The position numbers were made by a program, and so were the translations under genes. A DNA stretch of 64,000 nucleotides from Dipteris shenzhenensis. Its lineage: Eukaryota > Polypodiophyta > Polypodiopsida > Gleicheniales. Positions within the stretch are counted from its first letter, which is position 1, and each line of letters begins with the position of its first letter. The DNA lies in NCBI GenBank assembly GCA_047967505.1, contig CM106539.1; one strand, written 5' to 3'. Positions 44,493 to 55,948 of the stretch are shown piece after piece. Under the pieces are notes generated by a model. That model did not search any database, was not told the DNA's origin, and saw only the letters and a program-made list of their open reading frames with translations.

Positions 44493-46230
44493 GTGGCAAG
44501 CAAGCATACAAAACTATAATAATCGGAGAGGGTAATGATGGGTGAACAAGTTTTGTAAATGTTTCCATCTAAAGGGTTATAAAAGTGTAAAGGAAACTAT
44601 TGGAATTTGGACTTTTAAATGTCAAAGGTATAATATCCATGAAGAATTGGTAACCATGGCATATTCTAATATTTTCCATCAAGAATCATGTAGCACTTTA
44701 TAGTATCACAAGCATAGACTGCATGCATGCATACATGTACATATATAAGGAATCGAATACAAGGAGGTGGTTATTAGAGGCATGGATCGATTTAAAGATT
44801 ATATATGTATGCATTATAAGTAATATTTGACTAGGGTGACATATTATTATGGGAAAAGTATAAGGATAAGTTCTAACATTTATTCTCATTAGTTTTAAGG
44901 ACATCTGTGGCCATTACAAAAGTAATTAGAAAATGGCATACTAGATTAGGAATGAAGTTGGTTGATTTTTGCAACATACCAATTTGTAAGTAAAAGGTAT
45001 AAACTTGGAAATACATAAACCCTAACTAAATCACAATAATTTTTATAATCGCATCTATGAGGACATAAAATAGCTAGAAAAGAGGAATCAAATTTGAATA
45101 AAGAAATGACTAATGATGAACATTGCAAATAATAGATTAAAATGTGGATGTTATCCATACAAGCATGTCGTACATTTGTGTCCTATTCTCAATGCTACTT
45201 AGTTATAGGTGGCATCATAACTTGGTACAGGTCCATGCCCTTTGGCAATGAAAGGTCAAAGTAGGTTTTGTTTCCACCACTGAGGGATCTTATCTAGGGT
45301 CATGATTGGTGTATCATCAATATGATGTGATTGTGAATAGATCCATATTGCATATTGTCTATTCCTCTATGCTAGAGGCTTACCCATGTACCCTCAAGAA
45401 TGTTTACCCTCGTGAGAACACTAGGAGTTGCCATTGTGGGGCTTAAGCTTGAGATACCACTATGGGTGTTATGTTGAACTATCAATCCAAATTTTTTTAA
45501 TACTCCCTCGCAATATTATTTTTTTCCAAAAAGCGTGATCCAATGAAGTGGATGTGAGAGGAGTACTTAGGAACTTCATTAAAGAAGTCATGTGATAGAA
45601 GAACGTGTGCCAACGATCAAGATTGTGAAATGATGATGACAACCATGTGTTAGGACTAGCCAAGAGACTATACAAGGCTAATGTATGCGTGAAGGAACTA
45701 ATGCCAAAATATATTCAACAAATGTGACTTTACATGGGTGGCATACATGACATGCAAATGTGAGCAATTTTTTTAATCTAAGGAAGATGACTTTTCCAAG
45801 TGTTAGCAATGGTTAACTACCAAGAGTATTGAGTTATGAATGCATATAGTGATAATAGAACCAAATGGATTGACACTCATGGGAACTAATTTGGTTATTT
45901 AGGCACAAATGGATTGACACTAGTGGATTGGACCCAAGACCCATCTTCCTTAGTGATTTCATGTATATTCTGGACTCCCCCAAGACTAATCACATAGATT
46001 GGTAATCTCTTTCCTCAATATTGAAAGCAACTTGGACAAGGGCGTCCCATGTTTGTTAATTATATATCTCTAATACATAGCTCTTATCCCCCCCCCCACC
46101 TTTATCTGGAATCACTACATGGTATGGTGGTTAGTACCTCCTTTCCCTAACCTCTACCTTGACAACACAAATTTGTTGTATAAAGGCCCTTGTTTTCATT
46201 TAAGCTCCAGCATTGTGATACATAGTGGTG
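44493..46230. other. AT-rich spacer without recognisable genes
   Basis: No known coding motif was seen in either strand between LINE-1 and the minisatellite at 46231. Confidence 0.55.
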
Positions 46231-46410
46231 CATGACTTAAGGCATGTCAAGGGGTTGGTGGTGACTTAAGCATATTAGGGGGTTGGCGGTGACTTTAGGC
46301 ATGTCAAGGGGTTGGTGATGACTTGAGCATGTCAAGGGGTTGGTGGTGACTTAAGCATGTCAAGGGGTTGGCGATGACTTAAATTAGGCATTGTGTTGGT
46401 GGTGACTTGA
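46231..46410. repeat. Minisatellite, 28-31 bp unit, about 6 copies
   Basis: The unit GGCATGTCAAGGGGTTGGTG plus GTGACTTAA is repeated with small variants. The array ends about 20 bp before the truncated 5' end of Copia-2. Confidence 0.88.
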
Positions 46411-46428
46411 TGCTGCAGCTAGATGATG

Positions 46429-47460
46429 CTAGTTTTTAGACCACTGTTGGCTTTCAGAGTTGGAAAATTCAGAAGGGCTCTATGGTTTTGGTCAAGGGTG
46501 CCAAGTGTGGGACTTTGTATCCCTTACATGTATCAGGGGTGTCTGATCATGTTGTTGCACAATAATCGATCAGCCAAGTACTTCTTTGTGCCATTACAGG
46601 TTGGGGCACATGAGCCAGAATGGAATGAAACTCTTATGCCGTTGGGGTTATGTACGGCATTTGAGTTTTTCTGATTTTGAATTTTGTGAGCATTATCTCT
46701 ATGGGAAGCATACTAAATTAGCCCATAAAAGAAGGGGAAAGAAAGAGCTTGAAAGGCTTGATTTGGTGCATTGAGACGTATGTGGTCCCATGCCTACACG
46801 GTCATTAGGTGGGGCTGAATACTATGTGACATTCATTGATGATGCAACTAGGAAAGTGTGGGCTTATGCTATAGCTTGGAAGAGCGATGTGTTCAAGGTA
46901 TTTTAAAAATGGTTGGCTTTGGTTGAAAATCAGTCAGGTAGAACACTTAAATGCCTACGGACTGATAATGGTAGAGAGTATATCTCTCATGACTTTCAGC
47001 ATTTCTGTGATACACGTGGGATTAAGAGGGAGCTCACGTCCCCTCATACTCCAGAGCAGAATCCAGTTGCAGAATAGATGAATTGCACCATCCAGGAAAG
47101 GTTGCAATGTATGCTTTCGAATGCAAGTCTTTCTGGTGGTTTTTGGGCTGAGGTAATGAAGACTGCAATGCATGTGATCAATAGATCACCTAGTAGGAGT
47201 TTGGATGGTGGCAAACCTAAAGAGGCATGGAGTGACAAGAAGCCCTCTTACTCTCATTTGCATATATTTGGGTGTGAGGCATATGCACATGTCCCAAAAG
47301 AGCTTCGGAAGAAGCTAGATCCTAAGTCTAGGAAATGCATCTTTCTAGGTTATGGTGAAAGTGGAGAGATGGTCTATCGTCTCTGGGATCCAGAAGCAAA
47401 GAAAATCATAGAAGCCATGATGTGGTCTTCAATGAGAAGAAGATGCATAAGACACCCATG
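46429..47460 (+). pseudogene. Copia-2 gag-pre-integrase and integrase
   Basis: Visible blocks: WKIQKGSMVLVKGAKCGTLY, HYRLGHMSQNGMKLL with CEHYLYGKHTKLAHKRR (zinc-binding HHCC), [49 protein letters not shown] and HVPKELRKKLDPKSRKCIFL. Stops lie near 46774, 46904 and 47077, and a frame break lies near 47420. Confidence 0.85.
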
Positions 47461-48528
47461 AGGGATGTGGAAATGAGGAGAATCACTTTCCAGGATGTGA
47501 ATCCACCCACATATGTTGATAGACAGCAAGCTTTCCATGCACCGAATGTGCAGGAAATGGTGCCACCAGGTGCTCCAACAGGTACCCAATCAAGGGCAGA
47601 TGATGGATCATCTATTGGTGGCAATGATGAGCCAAATGTGGCTGATATACAGGTAGGACAGCAAGCTGAAATGCCCTTGAGAAGAACATCTAGAGTGTCT
47701 AGACCGTCTGAGAGATTTGTTCCAGGGGTAGACGATGTGATGCTTACTGATTGCAGGGAGCCTTCTTGCTATACAGAGAGGCTATGATGCGCGAGGATCA
47801 GCACAAGTGGGAGTATGCTATGCAATTAGAGATGAGTTCACTCATAAAGAATAAGACTTGGGACTTGGTTTCTTTGCCACATGGAAAGATAGCATTGCCA
47901 TGTAAATGGGTCTACAAGATGAAGGTCACAGGTGATGATGTGCCTAAGTACAAGGCCCGTTTGGTTGCTAAAGGGTTCAAGCAAGAGAAGGGTGTGGACT
48001 TTGATGAGATATTCTCTCTGGTTGTGAATATGACCACACTTAGATGTGTACTTGAACTTGTGGCAATAGAGGATATGGAGCTTATCCAGATGGATGTCAA
48101 GACAGCTTTCTTGCATGGGGATTTGCATGAGGAAATTTACATGATACAGCCAGAAAGCTTTGAAGAAAAGGGCAAAGATCATTTCGTTTGCAAGCTGAAA
48201 AAGAGGGTTTCAGAAGAAGTGAGATTGATCACTGCCTCTACACTAAAAGGGCTCAGGATAATAGCCTGATACTCTTGGCACTTTATGTGGATGATATGTT
48301 ATTGGCTAGCAAGGACACTTATGAGCTTGATGCATTGAAGGCCAAGTTGCATGAGGCCTTTGACATGAAAGATTTGGGACCCGCAGGTCATATTCTTGGT
48401 ATGCGCATCACGCGTGACGGAAGTAGGAAACTCCTTTGGCTTTCACAGAAGGAGTATGTTACAAAAGTGTTGCAGTGTTTCAATATGGATGGGGGAAGGA
48501 AATAAGTACTCCATTGCCTCTATATGTG
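47461..48528 (+). pseudogene. Copia-2 reverse transcriptase, left part
   Basis: Includes HKWEYAMQLEMSSLIKNKTW, ARLVAKGFKQEKGVDFDEIF, MELIQMDVKTAFLHGDLHEE, ALYVDDMLLASK and MKDLGPAGHILGMRITRD. About 20 codons of the LYGLKQAPR region are deleted near 48205, with a frame change. A further frame change lies near 48505, just before the Copia-3 insertion. Confidence 0.87.
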
Positions 48529-48785
48529 TGTTGAGAGTTCACACTCAACATCATGTGATCATGTGTGCATAGCACCATCACGTGATCATATGTGCATAGC
48601 ACTAACCTTATAGAGTACTATAAAGGAAAGGGTTAGATCCCCTAACCCTAACCCTAAAAGGGTTTGTATATATTCTATTTTTTCAACTAAATCTAGTGTA
48701 CAATTAGTCATTTGTAGTCTGCTCTCTAGCTGTGCCCTCTCTCCTCATCTCCACTCTTCTCCTCTCCCCTCTTCATATTTTGTCA
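48529..48785 (+). repeat. Copia-3 5' LTR (257 bp)
   Basis: Contains a 27-bp tandem duplication (48549-48575 and 48576-48602), a G-box CACGTG at 48579-48584 in the second copy, TATAAA at 48619-48624, a 7-bp stem GGGTTAG/CTAACCC at 48630-48648, and telomere-like CCCTAACCCTAACCCTAAAA at 48640-48659. Confidence 0.93.
48619..48624 (+). promoter_or_regulatory. TATA box of Copia-3 5' LTR
   Basis: TATAAA within TACTATAAAGGAAAGG. The equivalent in the 3' LTR is at 55782-55787. Position within the U3 end of the LTR fits a Copia promoter. Confidence 0.65.
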
Positions 48786-48797
48786 TGGTATCAGAGC
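48786..48797 (+). promoter_or_regulatory. Copia-3 primer-binding site
   Basis: TGGTATCAGAGC is complementary to the 3' end of initiator tRNA-Met, and directly abuts the LTR CA end. Confidence 0.93.
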
Positions 48798-51331
48798 TCC
48801 CTTGCCTTCCGCTGAGGCATTGCGAGTCTTGAGAGTGTGAGAGAGATTGTGAGATTGAGAGTTCTCTTGAGTGTTCTCCGTGAGAGTCCGCTTCCGGTGA
48901 GAGATCTTCATCCGTCCATTTGAGAGAAAATTCCGTCCATTTTCTTTAAGAGATTTCCATTCAACTCTTTGAGAGAGAGAGAGAGATTTAGATTGTGTGG
49001 AGTTAAGAGAGTTTCATATCTGTTGAGAAAGAGAAATTCTGAATGTGTTCATTTCGAGAGAAAGAGAGAGGTCTATCACCTACAAAGTAAGGAAACGAAG
49101 CTCTCCTTGAGAGCTCAAGTGCTTGACGATCAGCTCCTTTAGAAGCATCTACGACCAAGGAAAGCCTTCAAGCAACTACTCCAAGCTTTAAGGCCACCTG
49201 TGACAAGCTCATCCATCAAATAGGAGCTCCTATGGCAAATCGACATCCTCTTCACGCCTCTCTCTTCTACAAAGAAACTACAACAGTACAACCTCAGCAA
49301 ATGGGCTCACGGCCTTCTACAAAACGTCAAAAAATTGTCAAATTACTCTTTCTTAGCTCACAGCCAAGCTTCTGTAGATGGACATAGCTTCTATCTCATT
49401 GGAAGCGATTGGATACATTGAATTGAGGGATGAATGGCTGAGTTGAAGGGCGCTCAGATTGGGTTGTAAGCTATGGACTGAAGAAAGGAAGAAGGCGATG
49501 ACTAACTCTCACAACCGATGGTCACCTGCAACAGAGCCAACGGGCCTACGACCAGCTGTAGCACATCTCTCCTACTCAGCTGACAGCACCAAGTCTCAAC
49601 ACCTTGACAGACTATCTCTGCAATGCCTTGCAAATAGCCGCTCGCATGGAAGGAGCACTGCTCATAGTGCCAGGCTTCATAGGCAACTCCCACAAATCTC
49701 CATAGTCTTCTACGGACTCTGCCTCTATGCTCTCCATGTTTGCAATCGACATCAACAACTACCTGTATGCGCTAGCCAAGCTCCTCTGTAGTCCAGCTTC
49801 AAGCCAAAGCCTCCATCGCCATCTACGCTCCAAGAGCTCACGATCGACCACCATAGCCTCCAATAGCTTCATCAGAAGCCAGCAAATACCGACGCACATC
49901 GACTGACCAATAGCAATAGAGCCAGCCATCGGTGCAGCATTTGAGTGCTGGAGCCTCTAGCTACCCCATTTCAGACACGAGCCTCTCCTCGGCAGCCTCC
50001 ACATTCTGCAGCTGAGCGTGCAACTCGGACACCTGCCGCTCAAGGGCGTCAACCAGTAACGAAGAAGACGAAGAAGACGATGGAATCTCGAAGATTCCAT
50101 CAGGATCTTCCAAAGATTTTGGTGCCCAGCAGTCAGACATGTGGCAGATAAGATAGAACCAGGATTCGATGAAGATGACCTTGGGTTAATTGGTTGATCC
50201 ACAATTGGACATGTGGCACCTTATCTCCAAGTGCCATGTAATCTTATCTGACACGTTAGCAGCCCCGTGAGGCTGCCACATCACCAACTACCATGTCACC
50301 TGTGCCACATCAATAATCCATGTCATCAGGCCACATCATCAAGCCACATCATCACTGCCACATCACCTCTGCCACCTCGATAGTGCCACCTCAGTAGTCC
50401 AGTCAGCACTGACCTCTGCAGGCACACACAGTGCTTCACAGTCACTTCATGTGACCAGTCCTGCCACCTCAGCACAGAGCTTCACTGGCACACCTCTTGC
50501 TAGGCACAGTGCCACATCATCACTGCATGTGACTCACAGTGACACATCATCATTGACCACATTTGCACTCCTTTTGCCCCTCCACCTAGATCAAGTCATA
50601 TCTCTTGATCTAGGAAGAATTTGAGGGCGCTCCAAAAAGGAAAGTCGCTCATTTTTTTGTGCTCTACGTGCTCATCACATCACATGCACATTTCAGCGCA
50701 AGTTACACTCACATTTGAGCCTTGCCGACAAAACCACTTCCTTCATGCACATTAGCCTCTACATCGACGCATTTGACCTAGCACTTAAAAAGAACAAAAG
50801 AAAAGGAATTATTTGCTGTTCTTTCATCGATCGACAGTTGGTTTAGATCTAGATCAGAGTAGACTAGATTGCCATAGAGGGGACGCTTTGAATTTCCCCA
50901 AGTTGCCAATCTAAGCCATGCTCGAAATTCCCGACTAGTACCTACTTGGAGTCAGTCCATATGCTCACATACGGTTTCACATCATTACATTATCTGAAAC
51001 CTTATGTTCATCAATTCAGTGAGTAGACTTCAAAGTATAGAGGCATTGCAGATTGATTCAGTGGGCAAATAGCATTTGATTTCACACACACATGCCACCA
51101 TTGTAAAGCCTATTTGGCTATCTCATGGCATCATGCACATCATTTCAACCTTGTAAAGCCTCTTGGCTATTCCTGGCATCATTGCCACAAGCCTTGTAAT
51201 ACAGATCAGATTTTATATACTGCAGTTCTATCTTGACCGACGGTTCAAAGATTTCACTTGGCATATTCATTGTATTTGCAGTTGATTCATACAGAGATCT
51301 TCACGACACTTTTGAGTACATTTCTTGCACC
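48798..51331 (+). other. Long untranslated leader of Copia-3
   Basis: About 2.5 kb between primer-binding site and gag start. It has no domain-bearing frame. The 50210-50560 part is a degenerate array of CCACATCA/TGCCACATCATC units. Open frames of up to 110 codons (for example 49459-49791) look incidental. Confidence 0.6.
50210..50560. repeat. Degenerate CCACATCATC tandem repeat in Copia-3 leader
   Basis: CCACATCA-type words recur at 8-25 bp intervals, mixed with CCACCTC and CAGTGCCAC variants. Confidence 0.7.
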
Positions 51332-52484
51332 ATGTCGACTAGCAACCTCAATTTGGAGGCATCTGCTAAGTTAGACAACTCCAATTACGGTACATGGAAA
51401 TACCGAATGGAGACCATTCTTGTGCTTCAAGACAAATGGGAGTATGTCGATGGGTCTACACCTAGACCATTGGACAATCCAGCCACCAGTAGCTCTACTC
51501 CATCTGTTGTCACAAAACCAGCAATGGAATCTACATCAGGATCTACGTCTACACAAATAATTTTCGCACCAGTAGCAGATCGTGACATTGCCCGAGCTCA
51601 AGCAGAATGGGATAAGAAAGACAAGTATGCCTATTACCTGATCAAGCAGAATGTGCAAGATGTCATGCTAGGATAGCTCAACACAGTCAAGACATCAGAA
51701 GAAGCATGGAATATGTTCGTAGCTCTCTACGAGTCCAAGAACACATCCAGGATTCTCACCTTGAGAAACCAGATCAACCAGAGTTTCCGCAACAGCAGTG
51801 AAACTGGTCATGCTTATGTACTTCGCATCAAAGACTACAACAATCAACTTGCAACAGCAGGAGAGACTATGAACCCTGTAGAAATGGTTCAAGTCATTCT
51901 GAATGGACTAGGAGAGGGATACGAGAATCTAGTCCAGAGTATTGCCATCCAACGGCAAATTCCGACACTAGAAGAATTTTCAGTTAGTCCTACTTGGTGA
52001 AGAGCTCAGGACTCAGGCCATTCAAGCATGTAAAGGTCATTCTAATGATCAGGCATTCACAGCTTTAGATGGAAGTAGAGGCAAAGGCAGAAGAAGAGGT
52101 AGCTCATACCAAAAAAGTGGTCATCATCAACAGCATCAGCATCGGCATCAGCATCAGCATCGGCATCAGCATCATCCTCAGCAACATCAGAATCAGCAAA
52201 GAGGAAATCATTCCAATCAAGGAAGATTCCAAGGATGAGGGAATGCATCCACCAATGTGTCAAACATTCAGTGCAACTACTGTCACAAGTTTGGACACTA
52301 TGAAAGAGATTGCCGCAAGAAGCAGTACGACCAAGGTGGTCAATCCAGCAGTAATCGCGAGGGAATTCCCAAGGCAGAGGAAATCATCATGGTGGACATT
52401 CTAGTCACAGTCATTTTGCAAATGAACATGGAAATATGTTTCTTGCAAGCGAGGAATTGCATCATACTGATACAATGCACCTAG
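51332..52484 (+). pseudogene. Copia-3 gag
   Basis: ATG at 51332 (MSTSNLNLEASAKLDNSNYG, then TWKYRMETIL). The gag continues past an in-frame TAG at 51674-51676 into EEAWNMFVALYESKN, ATAGETMNPVEMVQVILNGL and PTLEEFS. A frame break near 51990 is followed by an H/Q-rich segment encoded by CATCAG/CATCGG repeats (52131-52200) and a zinc knuckle CNYCHKFGHYERDC at about 52270-52310. Another frame break follows the knuckle. The missing glutamine at the TAG (CAG expected) is the only stop in the capsid part. Confidence 0.88.
52131..52200. repeat. CATCAG/CATCGG hexanucleotide repeat in gag
   Basis: Hexamers CATCAG and CATCGG alternate about nine times. They encode the H/Q-rich linker before the zinc knuckle in the gag frame. 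Confidence 0.88.
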
Positions 52485-52487
52485 ACA

Positions 52488-53207
52488 ATGCACCTAGACA
52501 CTGATTTCAATCCCAAAGAGGATTACAATTATCAAGTCGACCAAGTGGAACAGGATCCTTGGTACATCGATAGTGGTGCATCATCTCATATGACAAATCA
52601 TCAAGAATGGTTCACAGAGATGAAACCATTAGAAGATCAGAAAAATGTCATCTACACAGCAAACAATACATCGAATCCAGTTCAAGGGATAGGTGTTATC
52701 CCTATGAACAATTTCACTAGTACAAAAGGATTAGTCAAAGATGTGCTCTATGTTTCGAAGCTCAGCAAGAACCTTTTGTCAGTAGGTCAAATGACAGAAC
52801 ACAATTACAAAGTCATCTTTGACAGTGATGAATGCACTATCAGAGACAAATCCAAAAGAGGTCAGCTAGTAGCAAAAGGTGTCAAGGAAGGACGCTTATA
52901 CAGAATGCTAGCAACAGTACCAGATAAGCATGCCATGTTAGCTCAAATGCAACAGATGCCACTATCTGCAAAATGGCACAAGAGATATGGTCATGTCAAC
53001 TTCAAGTACTTGTTAGATCTCAGGAATCAGAATATGGCAATTGGGATTTCGAAGCTACAGTTTCTTGGAAAGGTTTACGAAGCATGCTGCTTCGGCAAAC
53101 AAAAGCGAACCAACTTTGTCAGAAGTACCTCTCATGCACTAGGTATTCTTGATTTGATTCATACAGATGTATGGGGTTATGCCCAGACCCGCAGCTTTAT
53201 TACTTGA
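52488..53207 (+). pseudogene. Copia-3 protease and gag-pre-integrase
   Basis: An open frame of 239 codons with WYIDSGASSHMTNHQEWF (aspartic protease, DSGA), VLYVSKLSKNLLSVGQM, and the HHCC zinc-binding region KWHKRYGHVNFKYLLDL with CCFGKQKRTNF. It reaches DLIHTDVWG and then shifts frame near 53190, just at the integrase start. Confidence 0.9.
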
Positions 53208-53929
53208 CCTTCATCGACAACTACAGCAGATATTGTTGGGTCTACTTTTTGAAAGAGAAATCTGAAGTGTTTTCTAGATTTCAAGAATTCAAAGCCATGG
53301 TAGAAAACCAGACAGGCAGAAAGATCAAGGTCATGAGATCAGACAGAGGAGGTGAATACATGTCTTCAGCATTCATGAACTTTTGCAGAAATCATAGCAT
53401 TCAAAGACCATTCACATGTGCAGATACTCCTCAGCAGAATGCAATAGTTGAAAGGAAGAATGGGACTTTAGCAGACAGTGCTAGAGCAATGCTTAGTGAA
53501 AAGCATCTTCCAAATCAGTATTGGGCAGAAGCAATAGCTACAGCTAACTACTTGCTTAATCGGCTTCCTACCAAACCGATACAAGGTATGACTCCTTATG
53601 AAGCATTCACTGGACACAAGCCACGCATTGGGCATCTCTGCATATTTGGTTGCATAGCATATGCCCACATACATGATGATCATCGCAAAAAATTGGATGC
53701 AAAGTCACACAAATGCATCATGGTTGGCTACAGTGAAGAAAGCAAAGCATACAAATTGTATGATCCCATCAACCGCAAAGTCATTATCTCCAGAGATATC
53801 TTTGATGAGGAATCAGAATGGAAAACTTCACCTACACAGGAGATAGAAGCATCGGCTTCACAGTCATCGACAGAACAGGTTGATGAAGAAGAGCAAGAAT
53901 TGCCAGCAACACCCCAAGCAAAGCCATAG
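53171..53929 (+). pseudogene. Copia-3 integrase core and C-terminus
   Basis: The frame holds YLTFIDNYSRYCWVYFLKEK (first catalytic D), KVMRSDRGGEYMSSAF (second D), ADTPQQNAIVERKNGTL (catalytic E), PYEAFTGHKPRIGHLCIFGC and DPINRKVIISRDIFDEESEW. The D-D-E triad is complete. It ends at a TAG at 53927-53929 that is in frame with the following RT. Confidence 0.92.
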
Positions 53930-55603
53930 CAGCTCAGATGGTCTACTAGGGAAAGCAGACCTCCAACCAGATTGACATATGCTCAAAAAGGAAAAGCAAT
54001 TCAGGTGGAAACCACCAACTATGCTCTTATGACTACCATCATGGCTACAGAAGAGCCAGTGTACTTCGAAGATGTAGTAGACAAGCTAGAATGGGAAACT
54101 GCTATGAATGAAGAAATGGATGCTTTGTTTAAAAATAACACTTGGGAATTATGCGACCTTCCACCAAGAAAGAAGGCCATAGCAAACAAATGGGTATACA
54201 AAGCGAAGTACAATCCAGATGGCAGTATTCAGAGATGCAAAGCCAGACTAGTTGCAAAAGGATTTGCACAACAATATGGTCAAGACTATGATGAGACTTA
54301 TGCTCTAATAGCAAAGATGGATTCCATACGGTTCTTGATGTCACTAGCGACACTCAGCAAATGGAATGTGTATCAGCTTGATGTCAAGAATGCATTTCTC
54401 AATGGTTATCTAGATGAGGAAGTCTACATGCAACAACCAGTAGGTTATGTTGAACCAAGAAAGGAGAATAAGGTTTGCCATCTCAAGAAAAGTCTCTACG
54501 GCTTAAAGCAAGCACCCAGAAGTTGGTACAGCAGAATTGACAAGTATTTTGCTGATCTGGGATACATGAAATCCAACGCAGATCATACTTTCTACTACAA
54601 AGTTCAAGGGGAAGACATTACGATTGCACTTTTGTACGTAGATGATCTGATTGTGATAGGAAGCAAGGATAGCTTCATCAGAAAATTGAAACAAGACTTA
54701 TCTGCAGAGTTTGACATGAAAGATCTTGGACTTATGCACTATTGTCTTGGAATTGAGTTTTGGAGAGATTTAGATATCACATTCATGAGTCAGCTCAAGT
54801 ATGTTGACAGTCTCCTGAAGAAGTTTCATATGGCAGATTGCAAGATTGTAGCCACTCCCATGGAACAGAGTGTGAAACTTACTAAAGATTCAGAAAAGCC
54901 TACAGTCAATGACAGATACTACAGGCAGCTCATCGGATCTCTTATATATCTGACAATCACACAACTAGATATTTGTTATGCAATAAGCTCACTAGCACAG
55001 TTTATGGCAAATCCAAAACAGTCTCATTGGAATGCAGCCAAAAGAGTCTTGAGATACATCAGAGGTACAAGACAGTTTGGGATAGAATACAAAGGAATTC
55101 ATCCACGGTTGCATGGATACTGTGATAGTGACTATGCCGGAGATCATGAGACCAGGAGATCGACACAGGGATATGCATTTTTCCTTGGTCAAGGTGCTAT
55201 ATCATGGTTGTCAAACAAACAGCCAACTATTTCTTTGTCTTCGACTGAAGCAAAATATAGAGCACTGACTACAGGTGCATGCGAAGCTATATGGCTCAGA
55301 AGACTATTGTCAGAAACAGATTACTTTGATCAGTCAAAGCCAACAACAATATACTATGATAATCAATCGGCTCAAGCATTGGCCAAAAATCCAGTATATC
55401 ACTCTAGGACAAAGCACATTGATGTCAGAGAGCACTTCATTAGAGAAAGAGTGTTACTTGGTGACATCACACTGCAGCATTGTGATAGCAAAGAGAATGT
55501 TGCAGACATCTTTACCAAACCACTCGGTAAAGAGCTTTCTGAGAAACACCAATTAGCTCTTGGTTTGATGCAGAGGAAGGACATTCCCATTAAAGGGGTG
55601 TGA
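53930..55603 (+). CDS. Copia-3 reverse transcriptase and RNase H, intact frame
   Basis: More than 550 codons open after the upstream TAG. RT: NNTWELCDLPPRKKAIANKW, ARLVAKGFAQQYGQDYDETY, QLDVKNAFLNGYLDEEVYMQ, SLYGLKQAPRSWYSRIDKYF, and LLYVDDLIVIG with the catalytic DD at about 54640. RNase H: YCDSDYAGDHETRRSTQGYA, SLSSTEAKYRAL, YYDNQSAQALAKNPVYHSRT and ENVADIFTKPLGKEL. All catalytic blocks are present, so this half could still encode enzyme if translated. The polyprotein upstream is broken, so the element is probably not autonomous. Confidence 0.93.
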   Translation, partial: QLRWSTRESRPPTRLTYAQKGKAIQVETTNYALMTTIMATEEPVYFEDVVDKLEWETAMNEEMDALFKNNTWELCDLPPRKKAIANKWVYKAKYNPDGSIQRCKARLVAKGFAQQYGQDYDETYALIAKMDSIRFLMSLATLSKWNVYQLDVKNAFLNGYLDEEVYMQQPVGYVEPRKENKVCHLKKSLYGLKQAPRSWYSRIDKYFADLGYMKSNADHTFYYKVQGEDITIALLYVDDLIVIGSKDSFIRKLKQDLSAEFDMKDLGLMHYCLGIEFWRDLDITFMSQLKYVDSLLKKFHMADCKIVATPMEQSVKLTKDSEKPTVNDRYYRQLIGSLIYLTITQLDICYAISSLAQFMANPKQSHWNAAKRVLRYIRGTRQFGIEYKGIHPRLHGYCDSDYAGDHETRRSTQGYAFFLGQGAISWLSNKQPTISLSSTEAKYRALTTGACEAIWLRRLLSETDYFDQSKPTTIYYDNQSAQALAKNPVYHSRTKHIDVREHFIRERVLLGDITLQHCDSKENVADIFTKPLGKELSEKHQLALGLMQRKDIPIKGV

Positions 55604-55691
55604 TGGAATGTAATGCTCAGTCCTTCTTTGATTCCCCAGAATCATCATCTTGAGGGAAGGCCTACTTCATGATGTTGATCTTAAGGGAAGG

Positions 55692-55948
55692 TGTTGAGAG
55701 TTCACGCTCAACATCATGTGATCATGTGTGCATAGCACCATCATGTGATCATATGTGCATAGCACTAACCTTATAGAGTGCTATAAAGGAAAGGGTTAGA
55801 TCCCCTAACCCTAACCCTAAAAGGGTTTGTATATATTCTATTTTTTCAACTAAATCTAGTGTACAGTTAGTCATTTGTGGTGTGCTCTCTAGCTGTGCCC
55901 TCTCTTCTCACCTCCACTCTTCTCCTCTCCCCTCTTCATATTTTGTCA
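55692..55948 (+). repeat. Copia-3 3' LTR (257 bp)
   Basis: Same length as the 5' LTR. It repeats the telomere-like motif (about 55803-55822). The G-box of the 5' copy is CATGTG here. Confidence 0.93.

Larger units (their letters stand above)
48529..55948 (+). mobile_element. Copia-3: Ty1/Copia element with paired LTRs, nested in Copia-2
   Basis: 257-bp LTRs at 48529-48785 and 55692-55948 start TGTTGAGAG, end TTTTGTCA and differ at about eight positions. The primer-binding site TGGTATCAGAGC at 48786-48797 immediately follows the left LTR, and a TTAAGGGAAGG purine tract precedes the right one. Flanking ATGTG and ATGTA match at four of five bases. The internal order is gag, protease, integrase, RT, RNase H. 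It is one polyprotein with few lesions: a TAG in gag, frame breaks near 51990-52260 and 53190, and a TAG at 53927. The leader before gag is unusually long, about 2.5 kb. Confidence 0.95.

Noticed and set aside
48188-48505. Independent RT gene with YVDD motif
   Set aside because: It is part of the Copia-2 RT after a frame break and a roughly 20-codon deletion, not a separate gene.
49459-49791. 110-codon open frame in the Copia-3 leader
   Set aside because: No domain, located in the untranslated leader, and not in frame with gag.
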